NCBI RefSeq assembly: GCF_016031625.1
Contig: NZ_JACCHP010000006.1
Span: 1 to 64,000 of the forward strand
DNA length: 64,000 nt
Direction of reading: 5' to 3'
From: Bradyrhizobium agreste
GTDB taxonomy: Bacteria; Pseudomonadota; Alphaproteobacteria; Rhizobiales; Xanthobacteraceae
Shown here in pieces: positions 34,474 through 43,449 of the stretch. The translations under genes were made by a program, and so were the position numbers. The notes beneath the pieces were generated by a model, which worked only from the letters and a program-made list of their open reading frames with translations, did no database searches and had not been told where the DNA came from. The stretch's first letter is position 1. Every line of letters starts with the position of its first letter.

Positions 34474-35178
34474 ATGGCAGCAGAGAAGGTTGCGCTCGTT
34501 ACCGCAGGCGGCAGCGGCATGGGGGCGGGGGCTGCGCGGCGGCTGGCGGCGGACGGGTTTCGCGTCGCGATCCTGTCGTCCTCGGGCAAGGGCGAGGCGC
34601 TGGCGGCCGAGCTCGGCGGGATCGGCGTCACCGGCTCGAACCAGTCGAACGACGACCTGAAGCGCCTCGTCGAGCTTGCGATGGCGAAGTGGGGGCGGAT
34701 CGACGTGCTCGTCAACAGCGCGGGGCACGGGCCGCGTGCCCCCATCATCGAGATCACAGACGAGCAGTGGCACACCGGCCTCGACACTTATCTCCTGAAC
34801 GTGATCCGTCCGACCCGGCTGGTGACGCCGCTGATGCAGGCGCAGAAGGGCGGCGCCATCATCAACATCTCGACCGCCTGGGCGTTCGAGCCCAGCGCGA
34901 TGTTCCCGACCTCGGCGGTGTTCCGCGCAGGGCTCGCCGCCTTCACCAAGATCTTCACCGACACTTACGCGGCCGACAATGTCCGCATGAACAACGTGTT
35001 GCCGGGCTGGATCGACAGCCTGCCGCAGCAGGACGCGCGACGCGACGGCGTGCCGATGAGGCGCTACGGCAAGGTCGAGGAGATCGCGGCGACGATCTCG
35101 TTCCTGGTCTCCGACGGCGCGGCCTACATCACCGGCCAGAACATCCGAGTCGACGGCGGGCTGACGCGCTCGGTCTGA
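34474..35178 (+). CDS. SDR-family protein lacking the catalytic Tyr-Lys pair
   Basis: A 234-residue short-chain dehydrogenase fold: nucleotide loop TAGGSGMGAG, VNSAGHG at the NNAG position, a Ser in NISTAWAF and the C-terminal GAAYITGQNIRVDGGLTRS. The YxxxK motif is replaced: the aligned segment SAVFRAGLAAF puts Ser147 at the Tyr position and Arg151 at the Lys position. Classical SDR catalysis is therefore unlikely. A binding or regulatory role, or an atypical mechanism, is possible. ATG 34474 follows GAAGGGA. Divergent from the GNAT gene. Confidence 0.8.
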   Translation: MAAEKVALVTAGGSGMGAGAARRLAADGFRVAILSSSGKGEALAAELGGIGVTGSNQSNDDLKRLVELAMAKWGRIDVLVNSAGHGPRAPIIEITDEQWHTGLDTYLLNVIRPTRLVTPLMQAQKGGAIINISTAWAFEPSAMFPTSAVFRAGLAAFTKIFTDTYAADNVRMNNVLPGWIDSLPQQDARRDGVPMRRYGKVEEIAATISFLVSDGAAYITGQNIRVDGGLTRSV

Positions 35179-35188
35179 GGCGGCCGTC

Positions 35189-36358
35189 TCAATGTGAGAC
35201 TATGAGCCGGGCCAGTTCCGGCAGGATCTTGTAGCGGGCGATCTCGTGCGGATACTCGCCGCGATTGGCGAGCAGGACGATGCCAATCCGCCGCGCCGGC
35301 ACCAGGCCGATATAGCCGGAGGCGTTGTTGAGCCCGCCGGGCTTGTCGACGATGGTGAGGCCTGGGAGGCGCACGGTCTCCCAGGCCATGCCCTGTCCGA
35401 ATTTTTCGTCGACGCGGAAGGCCTCATGCTGCGTCAGCCGCAGGGCTTCGCGCAAATGGGGATCGATCGCGCGGCCGTCGACGCAGGCGGCGATGAACGT
35501 TGCGAGGTCGCGCGCAGAGGAGAACATCTGCCCGGTGCCGGGCACGTCGAAATAGCTCTGCTGGTTGCCGACCGGGCCGATCGCCGTGCCCTGATCGGAA
35601 TAGCCCTGGACCACGCGTTGCATCGCCGCCCCGTCCAATATGGCGCGATTGTCCGGGCCGCGCTCGGGAACGCAAGTCGCGGTCATGCCGAGCGGAGAGA
35701 GGATGCGCTGTTCGAGCAGGGCTGCGATCGGCATGCCGTAGCGGCGCTCGAGCACGAGCTGAAGCAGCACATAACCGGCATGGGTGTAAACGCGTTGCCG
35801 GCCGGGTGCGACGCCGGGCGCCGGCGTGAAGGCGTTCAGCATCGCGATGAATTGCTCGCGCGTATATTCGTCGTTCGGCCAGGGCGGATGATCGGTCGGG
35901 AGCAGCAGCCCCGACGTGTGCGTCACCAACTCTCCAACGGTGACGTCGCGGATGTAGTTGCCGCTCAGCTCGGGCAGGTATTTCGGCAGACGATCGTCGA
36001 GCCGCATCTCGCCGCGCAGCACGCCGAGCGCCACGAGCGTGGCCTCGAACGGCTTTCGCAACGAGGCGAGGTTGAACAGCGTGTCGGCCGTCACCTTCCG
36101 TCCGGTCACATCGTCGGCGAACCCATCGCTGAAGAACTCGACATGGCGGCCGGCATAGAGCGCGGCGGCGAGGCCGCCCGCGTGGTCCGGCGTCGCGGTC
36201 GGTGCCAGCTCGCCGGCGACGATGTCGCGAATCTGCGCGATCATGTCGGAATCCGCGGACGCTCGCCGCGGGCGGGTGAGAGCGATCGCGAGCGGAACGA
36301 GCGCAGCCCGGGCGAAGCTTCGCCGGGTGATCCGGGATGAGATGACAAGGGGCGGCAC
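35189..36358 (-). CDS. Serine hydrolase, beta-lactamase class C/EstB type, Tat-exported
   Basis: A 389-residue protein. A twin-arginine signal (SRITRRSFARAALVPLAIAL) leads into a beta-lactamase-like domain. The nucleophile motif is Ser99-Leu-Arg-Lys102 (NLASLRKPFE), the YxN-type element appears as YTHAGY, and the KTG-like position is near VDKPGGLNN. Members are esterases, D-aminopeptidases or carboxypeptidases of the periplasm, and rarely true beta-lactamases. Convergent with the SDR gene, 10 bases apart. Confidence 0.85.
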   Translation of the reverse strand: MPPLVISSRITRRSFARAALVPLAIALTRPRRASADSDMIAQIRDIVAGELAPTATPDHAGGLAAALYAGRHVEFFSDGFADDVTGRKVTADTLFNLASLRKPFEATLVALGVLRGEMRLDDRLPKYLPELSGNYIRDVTVGELVTHTSGLLLPTDHPPWPNDEYTREQFIAMLNAFTPAPGVAPGRQRVYTHAGYVLLQLVLERRYGMPIAALLEQRILSPLGMTATCVPERGPDNRAILDGAAMQRVVQGYSDQGTAIGPVGNQQSYFDVPGTGQMFSSARDLATFIAACVDGRAIDPHLREALRLTQHEAFRVDEKFGQGMAWETVRLPGLTIVDKPGGLNNASGYIGLVPARRIGIVLLANRGEYPHEIARYKILPELARLIVSH

Positions 36359-36483
36359 GTGCTCTGATCAATCATGCTGATGCCCCGGACATGGTTTAGC
36401 GAGGAGGGCGCGATGTCCCAATTCACAATTGCGCGTGTGGGTTCCCGTCGAGCGACGAAACTGAGCCATCAGGCTAACAATTA

Positions 36484-36511
36484 TTGACGCCCGTGATCCG
36501 CCGTGTATAGT
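36484..36511 (+). promoter_or_regulatory. Promoter of the arsR-like gene (-35 TTGACG, -10 TATAGT)
   Basis: TTGACG at 36484-36489 and TATAGT at 36506-36511 are separated by 16 bases, close to the sigma-70 ideal. The predicted transcription start, about 7 bases downstream of the -10 box, falls at the ATG (36519). No Shine-Dalgarno sequence is present, so the mRNA is probably leaderless. Confidence 0.6.
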
Positions 36512-36527
36512 TAGCTTCATGGCTAAC
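36510..36527. promoter_or_regulatory. Operator of the ArsR-family repressor
   Basis: GTTAGC-TTCATG-GCTAAC, an inverted repeat of 6-base arms overlapping the -10 box and the start codon. A third GCTAAC half site lies at 36473-36478, just upstream of the -35 box. The position fits autorepression by the encoded ArsR protein. Confidence 0.6.
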
Positions 36528-36905
36528 CAATTATCCAGCCTCGACCAGATCTTCGCCGCGCTCGCCGACCCGACGCGGCGGGCGATCGTGATGCGGCTGT
36601 GCGCAGGCGAGGCGTCGGTCGGCGAGCTCGCCGATCCCTTCGACATGGCACTGCCGAGCTTCATGAAGCACATCCATGTGCTGGAGACGAGCGGGCTCGT
36701 TCAGTCCGAGAAATCCGGACGCGTGCGCACCTGCCGCCTCAGCGCGGACGCGCTGGTCGGCGCGGAGGATTGGTTCCAGCAGCAGCGCGCGGTCTGGGAG
36801 GCGCGGCTCGACAGGTTCGAGGCCTATGTGATGAAGCTCAAGAAAGAAAAGGAAAGGACGGCCGCCAAGCGGCCGTCCCGAACAACCAAACGGAAAGGTT
36901 CCTGA
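36519..36905 (+). CDS. ArsR-family transcriptional regulator
   Basis: A 128-residue winged-helix regulator: LDQIFAALADPTRRAIVMRL, then the recognition helix region DMALPSFMKHIHVLETSGLV and the wing KSGRVRTCRLS. It lacks the CVC metal site of metal sensors and belongs to the type that controls SRPBCC/AHSA1 genes. The next gene, two bases downstream, is such a protein, giving the classic pair. The C-terminal tail is Lys/Arg rich. Transcript probably leaderless, with an operator over the start codon. Confidence 0.9.
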   Translation: MANQLSSLDQIFAALADPTRRAIVMRLCAGEASVGELADPFDMALPSFMKHIHVLETSGLVQSEKSGRVRTCRLSADALVGAEDWFQQQRAVWEARLDRFEAYVMKLKKEKERTAAKRPSRTTKRKGS

Positions 36906-36907
36906 CA

Positions 36908-37411
36908 ATGACGAGTTCTGCCAACCCCGCTTTGTCGCAATGGTCGCTCGACCGCGAGATCGTGATGTCGCGTGTGATCGACGCGCCGCGCGATCTGGTG
37001 TTCGAGGCATGGTCCGACCCGGAGCATCTGCCGCAATGGTTCGGTCCGAAGGGATTCAAGGTCGAGACCTTCGAGATCGACGTCCGTGTCGGCGGCGTCT
37101 GGCGCTTCAACATGATCGGGCCTGACGGCACGGTCTATCCGAACCGGATGCGCTTCCGCCGCATCGAGCGGCCGTCGCTGATGGAGATGGATCACGGCCT
37201 CGACCAGGATGACGATCCCGGCATGTTCCGCTTCACCGTCACCTTTGCCGAGCAGAGCAACGGCAAGACCGTGCTGATGATGCGGCAGCTGGCTTCCAGC
37301 ACCGAGCAGCGCGATGGCATGATCGGCTTCGGCGCCGTCGAGTACGGCTACCAGACGCTGGACAAGCTGGCGGCCTATGTGGCGGGAATTGAGAGAAAGG
37401 ACCTCGCGTGA
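36908..37411 (+). CDS. SRPBCC-family (AHSA1-like) protein
   Basis: A 167-residue helix-grip protein: REIVMSRVIDAPRDLVFEAW, EHLPQWFGPKGFK, VGGVWRFNMIGPDG and the late GYQTLDKLAAYVAG. AHSA1/START-type domains bind hydrophobic ligands. It begins two bases after the ArsR stop and is cotranscribed with it. The ligand is unknown; a detoxification or stress role is the usual suggestion. Confidence 0.9.
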   Translation: MTSSANPALSQWSLDREIVMSRVIDAPRDLVFEAWSDPEHLPQWFGPKGFKVETFEIDVRVGGVWRFNMIGPDGTVYPNRMRFRRIERPSLMEMDHGLDQDDDPGMFRFTVTFAEQSNGKTVLMMRQLASSTEQRDGMIGFGAVEYGYQTLDKLAAYVAGIERKDLA

Positions 37412-37446
37412 TTCGGAGGCGTCTCCAAATGACGCCCCCGGAATAA

Positions 37447-37464
37447 CCCCTGGATACGCAGGGG
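37447..37464. terminator. Short hairpin after the SRPBCC gene
   Basis: CCCCTG-GATACG-CAGGGG gives a 6-base GC stem 36 bases after the stop codon. There is no T run, so it may be a weak terminator or only a stem-loop. Confidence 0.3.
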
Positions 37465-37545
37465 CCTCCGCAATTGTGACAGCGCCCGCAGGCGAATTAT
37501 GACAGCGCCAACACGCAGATTTTTGTCGCCTGGAACGAAGGATTT

Positions 37546-38439
37546 ATGACAGAATTGCTACCGTTGGATGTCAAAATGACTACAGCGGGGCTGTTCATGT
37601 TGCAGTGGCAGGCGCGGTCAAATCCCCTGGCGTGGTGGTGGGGATCTCTCACGCTTGTGAGCAGCGCCAACATTCTCGTCTGGTTCATGCTGTACCGTGA
37701 GTTCTACCCGACGGTCGCGGGCAGCGTCGGCGGCGGCTCGGACATCGGACTGATGTTCCTGCTGTGCGCCGGCTATGTGTTCGGCTGCGCCTTCCGTTCG
37801 GTGCTGCCGCGCGCCGACGTGCAGCGCATCTGCCTGTTCGACACCTGGCTCTCCAGCGTCTTCGTCGGACGCTCGGTCGCGACCGTGGCCGAGGTCTGCT
37901 TCGCCGCGCAATGGGCGATCATCCTGCATCAGCTCGGCACCATGACCGGCGCCGAGACGGCGGTGAACATCGCGTGGGTGATTGTCCCGGTGATCATCAT
38001 CGCCGAGTGCTTCTCCTGGTACGCGGTGGTCACCACCAATTATCTCTACAACGCGATCGAGAATTCGTTGTGGGCGGTGACCTTCTTCCTCGCCGGCATC
38101 GCGCTGTGCCGCCTGATGCCGGAATTCCAGGGCGTGGTGCGCTGGGCGCTGATGTCAGGGATCGTCGGCATCGCCTGCTTCCTCGCCTTCCTAGTCACCG
38201 TCGACGTGCCGATGTATCTCAGCCGCTGGCGGGCAGGGCACGTGGAGGGCAACAAGTTCCTCGGCCTGCTCGAAGGCCTGCACGACGTCGCGACGCGCTG
38301 GGTGGTGACCCACGACATCGCGCATTGGAAGGGCGAGCTGACCTGGATGTTCCTGTATTTCACCGCGGCGGTGTGGTCGAGCCTCGCGCTCTGCGCGCTC
38401 TACGCGATGGAAGGCTATCTGGCGCGCTATCTCGCCTGA
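37546..38439 (+). CDS. Polytopic membrane protein of unknown function
   Basis: A 297-residue protein with about seven to eight predicted membrane helices, including AWWWGSLTLVSSANILVWFM, IGLMFLLCAGYVFGCAF and WALMSGIVGIACFLAFLV. Charged and His-rich loops (GLHDVATRWVVTHDIAHWKG) lie between the last helices. No transporter signature is recognised. The gene overlaps the convergent FAA-hydrolase gene by 13 bases at their 3' ends. Confidence 0.75.
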   Translation: MTELLPLDVKMTTAGLFMLQWQARSNPLAWWWGSLTLVSSANILVWFMLYREFYPTVAGSVGGGSDIGLMFLLCAGYVFGCAFRSVLPRADVQRICLFDTWLSSVFVGRSVATVAEVCFAAQWAIILHQLGTMTGAETAVNIAWVIVPVIIIAECFSWYAVVTTNYLYNAIENSLWAVTFFLAGIALCRLMPEFQGVVRWALMSGIVGIACFLAFLVTVDVPMYLSRWRAGHVEGNKFLGLLEGLHDVATRWVVTHDIAHWKGELTWMFLYFTAAVWSSLALCALYAMEGYLARYLA

Positions 38440-39293
38440 AGGTCAGGCGGTTCGGCGATCACCGTGTTGCGCAAGGTGCCGATGCCGGAAATCTCGACCT
38501 CGACGGTGTCGCCGGGGCGCATCCACAGCGGCGGTGTGCGCTTGGCGCCGACACCGCCCGGCGTGCCCGTGACAATGACGTCGCCGGGCACGAGCGGGCA
38601 GATCGTGGAGATGTAGGCGATCAGCTCGGGGATGGCGGTGATCATGAGATCCGTCGTGGTGTCCTGCACGACGTTGCCGTTCAGCCGGGTCTGCAAGGTG
38701 AGCTTTGACGGATCCGGAATCTCGTCGGTCGTCACCAGCCACGGACCGAAACTGCCGCTTTCGGCAAAGGTCTTGCCGGCAAGGAATTGACTGGTGTGGC
38801 GCTGCCAGTCGCGGATGCTGCCTTCGTTGTAGCAGGAATAGCCGGCGACGTGGTCGAGCGCGCGGCCAGGGGGGATGTGACGGCCCGCCTTGCCGATGAC
38901 GAGCGCGAGCTCGCCTTCATAGTCGAAGTCCTCGCTCACCTTCGGCTTCACGATGGGCTGGAGATGGCCGACCTGGCTGCAGGCGAAGCGCGCAAACAGC
39001 GCCGGCTTTTCGGTGACGGTGCGGCCGGTTTCGGCGACGTGATCGCGATAGTTGAGGCCCACACAGATGATCTTGCCGGGATCGGGGATCACGGGCGCGA
39101 AGCTGATCCTGTCGAGCGCGTGATCGGGCGCCGCGGAGGCGGCCAGCCTTGCCGCCTCGGCAAGGCGACCGGCTTCGAGCAGCTGCCGCAGCGTGGCGCA
39201 CCCCGCCATCCGCGCGCCGAGATCGACGACGCCGTTATCCTTGATGACGCCGAAGGAGGGGCGGCCATCGACGATGAAAGAAAGCAGCTTCAT
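38427..39293 (-). CDS. Fumarylacetoacetate hydrolase-family protein
   Basis: A 288-residue FAH-fold enzyme. The N-terminal cap (MKLLSFIVDGRPSFGVI) leads to the catalytic domain: KIICVGLNYRDHVAETG, acidic metal ligands in SEDFDYEGELALVIGK, a third near NEGSIRDWQRH, and VIVTGTPGGVGAKRTPP at the end. Members hydrolyse or isomerise acylpyruvates in the lower arm of aromatic degradation. It sits directly after the flavin hydroxylase gene on the same strand, so the two are likely one operon. Confidence 0.88.
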   Translation of the reverse strand: MKLLSFIVDGRPSFGVIKDNGVVDLGARMAGCATLRQLLEAGRLAEAARLAASAAPDHALDRISFAPVIPDPGKIICVGLNYRDHVAETGRTVTEKPALFARFACSQVGHLQPIVKPKVSEDFDYEGELALVIGKAGRHIPPGRALDHVAGYSCYNEGSIRDWQRHTSQFLAGKTFAESGSFGPWLVTTDEIPDPSKLTLQTRLNGNVVQDTTTDLMITAIPELIAYISTICPLVPGDVIVTGTPGGVGAKRTPPLWMRPGDTVEVEISGIGTLRNTVIAEPPDLQAR

Positions 39294-39317
39294 GAGATAT
39301 CCTTAAGAAGTGTTCGC

Positions 39318-40841
39318 TCAGGCCGCGGAGGGCACATGGGCTGAAGGAATTTGGGTTGGAGGCGCGATGGCGGCGAGGAGGCGGTCGAGCTCGGCCTCGT
39401 TGCGGGCGGAGCCGCGCACATAGCGGTCCGGGCGAACGAGTGCGGCGATGACGCCGTGCTCGCGCAGCCAGGGGCCGAGGCCGTTGGCATCGTCGCTGGT
39501 CAGGACCTTGATCCCTGCCTGTGACAGCGCGAGGCGTGATGAGAGTGCCGCGGCCGCCTCGATGAGCAGCACGTGGCTGTAGCCGGTCCGGTCGTCGCTT
39601 CGGCTGTCGTCGGTCAAGGTGAACTGCGGCGCCAGGTGGCCGGCGAGCGGCAGGTCGCCGAACGCGAGGCCGGGGCCGAGCAGAGGCTTCTTCACCTCCA
39701 GCTTGACCGGCGCATTCTCGCGCGCTTCGCCGGCGGCAAGGCCGGCCTCGATCGCCTTGGTGTTGATGACACCGCCGAGGCGAATGGCGAGCTCGATGAA
39801 CTCGCGCACATGCGGCAGGCGTTCGCTCTGATAGGTGTCGAGCAGATCGGGCGCGGCGCTGTTGCGGATCACGCTCGCCAGCTTCCAGGCGAGGTTGGCG
39901 GCATCGCGAATGCCGGCGCACATGCCCTGGCCGAGGAAGGGCGGGGTCTGGTGCGCGGAATCGCCCGCGAGCAGCAATCGTCCGTTCCGCCATTGCTGCG
40001 CGATGACCGAATGAAAAGTGTAGACCGCAGCGCGCTCGATCTCGGCTTCGTCGGGCGTGATCCAGCGCGACAGCAGCTCCCAGACCTTCGCAGGTTGCGC
40101 GACGTCCTGCGAGTCCTCGTCCGGGAGAACCGTGATCTCCCAGCGCCGCCGCGTGCCGGTGCCGCGCACGTAAGTTGCGGGCCGCCTGGGATCGCAATGC
40201 TGGAGGCTGTAGTCGCCGAGGTCGTCGCGCGCGCGCTTGAGCAGCACGTCGGTCACAAGCCAGCGCTCGTGGAAGCCGAGGTCGTCCATGCCCGAGCCGA
40301 TGAAGCGGCGCACCAGGGAGCGGGCGCCGTCGCAGCCGATCACGTAGCCGGCACGGACCTCGCTGAGCCTCCCGTTGGAGAGGTTTTCGCAGCGGACTCG
40401 CACGCCGTGCTCGTCCTGATCGAGCGCGAACACTTCGCAACGGTTGCGCAAGGTGACGTGCGGCCAGCGGGCGAGGCCGCCGATCAACACGTCCTCCAGA
40501 TCCGGCTGATGGAAGCGGTAGCTGAGATGCCAGCCCATCGGCGTCAGCGTCTGCGGACGGGACCAATCCAGCAGCATGCGCCCGGCTGCATCGAGAAAGA
40601 GCATGCCGGGACTGAGAATGACATGCGGCAGGATCGCATCGGCAAGCCCGATGGTCTGGAACACGCGCATGCATTCATCGTCGAAATGCACCGCGCGCGG
40701 CAAGTGATAGGTCCGTGCCTCGCGCTCCAGCACCAGCGTCCGCACGCCGCACAGGCCGAGCAGGTTCGCGAGCGTGGCGCCCACCGGCCCGCGGCCGACG
40801 ATTACGACGTCATACTCTTCAGGGGTGGATTTATCTTGCAT
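39318..40841 (-). CDS. FAD-dependent aromatic hydroxylase (MhpA-like)
   Basis: A 507-residue flavoprotein monooxygenase of the PHBH/MhpA group, which adds a hydroxyl to a phenolic ring with NAD(P)H and O2. Motifs are the FAD-binding VVIVGRGPVGATLANLLG, CDGARSLVRR, and NGRLLLAGDSAHQTPPFLG. The C-terminal thioredoxin-like domain of MhpA-type enzymes follows. ATG 40841 (MQDKSTPEEYDVVIVG) is chosen; the longer frame to 40955 has no family match. Substrate specificity (phenylpropionate, resorcinol or similar) cannot be read from sequence alone. Confidence 0.88.
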   Translation of the reverse strand: MQDKSTPEEYDVVIVGRGPVGATLANLLGLCGVRTLVLEREARTYHLPRAVHFDDECMRVFQTIGLADAILPHVILSPGMLFLDAAGRMLLDWSRPQTLTPMGWHLSYRFHQPDLEDVLIGGLARWPHVTLRNRCEVFALDQDEHGVRVRCENLSNGRLSEVRAGYVIGCDGARSLVRRFIGSGMDDLGFHERWLVTDVLLKRARDDLGDYSLQHCDPRRPATYVRGTGTRRRWEITVLPDEDSQDVAQPAKVWELLSRWITPDEAEIERAAVYTFHSVIAQQWRNGRLLLAGDSAHQTPPFLGQGMCAGIRDAANLAWKLASVIRNSAAPDLLDTYQSERLPHVREFIELAIRLGGVINTKAIEAGLAAGEARENAPVKLEVKKPLLGPGLAFGDLPLAGHLAPQFTLTDDSRSDDRTGYSHVLLIEAAAALSSRLALSQAGIKVLTSDDANGLGPWLREHGVIAALVRPDRYVRGSARNEAELDRLLAAIAPPTQIPSAHVPSAA

Positions 40842-41045
40842 GGGGTATCTCTTCCCCAAGCAGGCTCGGCGCTTCAACGCCGGCGTGGCAAGTGTCCGCC
40901 CAGCGGACGGCCTCGTCCAAAACCCGTCTTGTCCGCCAGCCGGACATTTCGGCAATCGCGCTACCTCGAGCCGGCCTGCCTTGGTTACCTAGGACCAGGA
41001 AAAAAGGTGCAGGTTGTCGATTGAGGCAGCCGCGGAGGAACGACG

Positions 41046-42194
41046 ATGCTGAAATGCGCGGGAGTGGCGTGCCTTGCAATCCAACTGTTCGTGGCGCCCG
41101 CTTTGGCCGCGGACATCAACGTGGGAATCCTGCTGTCCACGACCGGTCCGGCCGCCGCGATCGGGAATGCGGAGCGCAACGGCACCAGCTTTGGCGCAAC
41201 CGAAGTTGCGGGCCACAAGGTCAACTATCTGTTTCTCGACGAGGCTTCGGACAGCACCGCGGCGGTCGCAGCGATGCGGAAGCTCGTTCAGGGCAGCAGC
41301 ATCGATATTCTGGTCGGGCCGACCACGACGCCCGGATCCTTCGCGATCATCGATCCTGCGGTCGAATACCGGGTTCCGGTCATCACGCTTGCCCCGGTCA
41401 ACGCCCTGGTGACACCGGTCGATGCGCGGAGGCGCTGGATATTCAAGACGACCACGAACGACGATCACGAAGCCGCGCCATTGTTCGCACACATGAAGAA
41501 GAGCGGCGTCAAGAAACTCGCCCTCATCGGTTTCGGCGATTCCTATGGTGACGCCTGGAGCAAGGTCAGTGCGGAGATGTGTGCGGCCGCGGGGATCGCG
41601 CTCGTCGCCGACGAGAAATATGCACGGACCGATAACAGTGTCGTCGGGCAGGTCCTCAAGATCGTCGCCGCCGATCCCGACGCCGTCCTGATTGCGGCCT
41701 CCGGTGCGCCCGCGGCGCTGCCGCTGCTTCAGCTTCGCGAGAAGGGATTTGCAGGCAAGGTGTACGGCACGCTCGGCGCCACCTTTGGAGATTTCCGGAA
41801 GCTGACGGGCGCGCAAGGTGACGGCATCTTCGTGCCGCTGAGCCCGGCCGTCGGCGCGGCCTCGTTGCCGGATGGCCATCCCGCCAAGCAGGCCGCGCTG
41901 GAGTTCATTCAGCGCTACGAAGCCAAGTTCGGTCCGGGAAGCCGCAACATCTTTGCGGGATCCGCCTACGATGCGCTGCTCCTGGTCGAGCGCGCTGCAC
42001 CCGCTGCGCTCAAGGTGGGAGCGCCCGGGACCGCCGAATTTCGCGAGGGCCTCCGCAGCGCGATCGAAGGGCTCAGAGGCCTGGCTGGCTCCCGCGGCGT
42101 CTACAATTACGGCCCCAACGACCACACCGGCCTCGACCAGAGTGCGCTGACGCTTGGTCAGCTGCAGAAGGGCGAATGGGTGGCGGTGCCCTGA
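41046..42194 (+). CDS. ABC transporter substrate-binding protein (branched-chain amino acid/aromatic type)
   Basis: A 382-residue periplasmic type I binding protein with a signal peptide (residues 1-21, ending APALAA). It shows the LivK-family pattern INVGILLSTTGPAAAIGNAE, YLFLDEASDSTAAVAAMRKL and ALIGFGDSYGDAW. No permease or ATPase genes are adjacent, so it must use components encoded elsewhere. Its place in the aromatic cluster suggests uptake of an aromatic or organic acid. ATG 41046 has GGAGG upstream; divergent from the hydroxylase. Confidence 0.88.
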   Translation: MLKCAGVACLAIQLFVAPALAADINVGILLSTTGPAAAIGNAERNGTSFGATEVAGHKVNYLFLDEASDSTAAVAAMRKLVQGSSIDILVGPTTTPGSFAIIDPAVEYRVPVITLAPVNALVTPVDARRRWIFKTTTNDDHEAAPLFAHMKKSGVKKLALIGFGDSYGDAWSKVSAEMCAAAGIALVADEKYARTDNSVVGQVLKIVAADPDAVLIAASGAPAALPLLQLREKGFAGKVYGTLGATFGDFRKLTGAQGDGIFVPLSPAVGAASLPDGHPAKQAALEFIQRYEAKFGPGSRNIFAGSAYDALLLVERAAPAALKVGAPGTAEFREGLRSAIEGLRGLAGSRGVYNYGPNDHTGLDQSALTLGQLQKGEWVAVP

Positions 42195-42227
42195 GGCGGA
42201 CCTCGGGACGGTCAGGGAGAACAGAGG

Positions 42228-43412
42228 ATGCCGGCCATTCCCGGACAACCGGTCTATGACGTCGATCTCTACAGCGACGAGGTCCTCCTCGATCCATACC
42301 CGCACTACAGGGCCCTTCGCGATCTGGGCGCGGTTGTCTGGTTGCCGCAAAACGGGCTTCACGCGGTGGCTCGCTTCGACGACGTCCGTGCCGCCCTGCG
42401 AAACCCGACCGTGTTCTCGTCGGCACAGGGAGTTGCCGCCAACGACCACGTCAACAGCATCTCGCAAGGCACGACGCTGGCGAGCGATGCGCCCTTGCAT
42501 GATCGGCTTCGTGCGATCATAGCAGCTCCGTTGCTGCCGCGAGCTCTGGAAGAGATTGCGCCGCAGATCAGGGCGGAGGCCCACCGGCTTGTCGACGACC
42601 TGGTCGCCCGCGGCCAGTTCGATGCGGTATCGGACCTGGCCCAGCACCTGCCACTGACGATCGTCTCCAAGCTCGTGGGCCTGGAGGATCATGGTCGCAG
42701 CAGCATGCTGCGCTGGGCTGCTGCGACCTTCAACGTGCTCGGCAGCATGAATGCACGGGCCTGTGCGGCTATGAAGGACGTTCAGGAGATGCGCGCCTAT
42801 CTCGGCGGCGAAGAGATCAGGAGCCGTCTGCGGCCCGGCAGCTGGGGCGACCGCATCTTCGCGGCTGCGGACCGCGGCGAGGTCGAGCCCGAGCGCTGCC
42901 CGGTGCTGATGCGGGATTATCTCGGCCCGAGCCTCGATACGACCATCTTCGCGACGGCCAACCTGGTCTTGCTGTTCGGCCGACACCCCGAGCAGTGGGA
43001 TCTGGTCCGCAACGATCCGGCCCTGATCCCGAATGCGATCAACGAGGCGCTGCGGCTGGAATCCCCGGTCCGGGGATTCACACGCTATCTCACGGCCGAT
43101 GCGACGATTGCAGACCTGACCCTTCCGCGCGGGAGCCGGCTGCTGCTGCTATACGCGTCGGCCAATCGCGACGAGCGAAAATGGCAGGATCCGGAATGCT
43201 TCGACGTGACACGCCGCGCCAACGACCATCTCGGATTCGGCAATGGGACGCACATGTGCGCAGGCCTTCATCTGGCCCGGCTGGAGATGACTGCGCTGCT
43301 TGAAGCCCTGATGAAGCGCGTGGCCTGCTTCGAGATCGGGGAGCCCGTGCTCGCGCTCAACAACGTGTTGCGTGGCCTGGCTTCCTTGCCGGTTCGGGTG
43401 AAACGCGCATAG
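42228..43412 (+). CDS. Cytochrome P450
   Basis: A 394-residue soluble P450. The heme-ligating Cys344 lies in LGFGNGTHMCAGLHLARLEM, the ExxR motif is in NEALRLESP, and the oxygen-activating I-helix threonine pair is in LGPSLDTTIFATANL. It requires an external ferredoxin/reductase, not encoded here. It begins 33 bases after the binding-protein stop, so it belongs to that operon and probably oxidises the imported aromatic compound. Confidence 0.93.
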   Translation: MPAIPGQPVYDVDLYSDEVLLDPYPHYRALRDLGAVVWLPQNGLHAVARFDDVRAALRNPTVFSSAQGVAANDHVNSISQGTTLASDAPLHDRLRAIIAAPLLPRALEEIAPQIRAEAHRLVDDLVARGQFDAVSDLAQHLPLTIVSKLVGLEDHGRSSMLRWAAATFNVLGSMNARACAAMKDVQEMRAYLGGEEIRSRLRPGSWGDRIFAAADRGEVEPERCPVLMRDYLGPSLDTTIFATANLVLLFGRHPEQWDLVRNDPALIPNAINEALRLESPVRGFTRYLTADATIADLTLPRGSRLLLLYASANRDERKWQDPECFDVTRRANDHLGFGNGTHMCAGLHLARLEMTALLEALMKRVACFEIGEPVLALNNVLRGLASLPVRVKRA

Positions 43413-43449
43413 CCCGCGCCTTGTCGATCCCTGTCATCGGAGCTCTGCT

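Noticed and set aside
36510..36527. Metal-type ArsR control of the ArsB gene at 53022
   Set aside because: The regulator lacks a metal-binding cysteine motif and lies 16 kb from the transporter, next to an SRPBCC gene.
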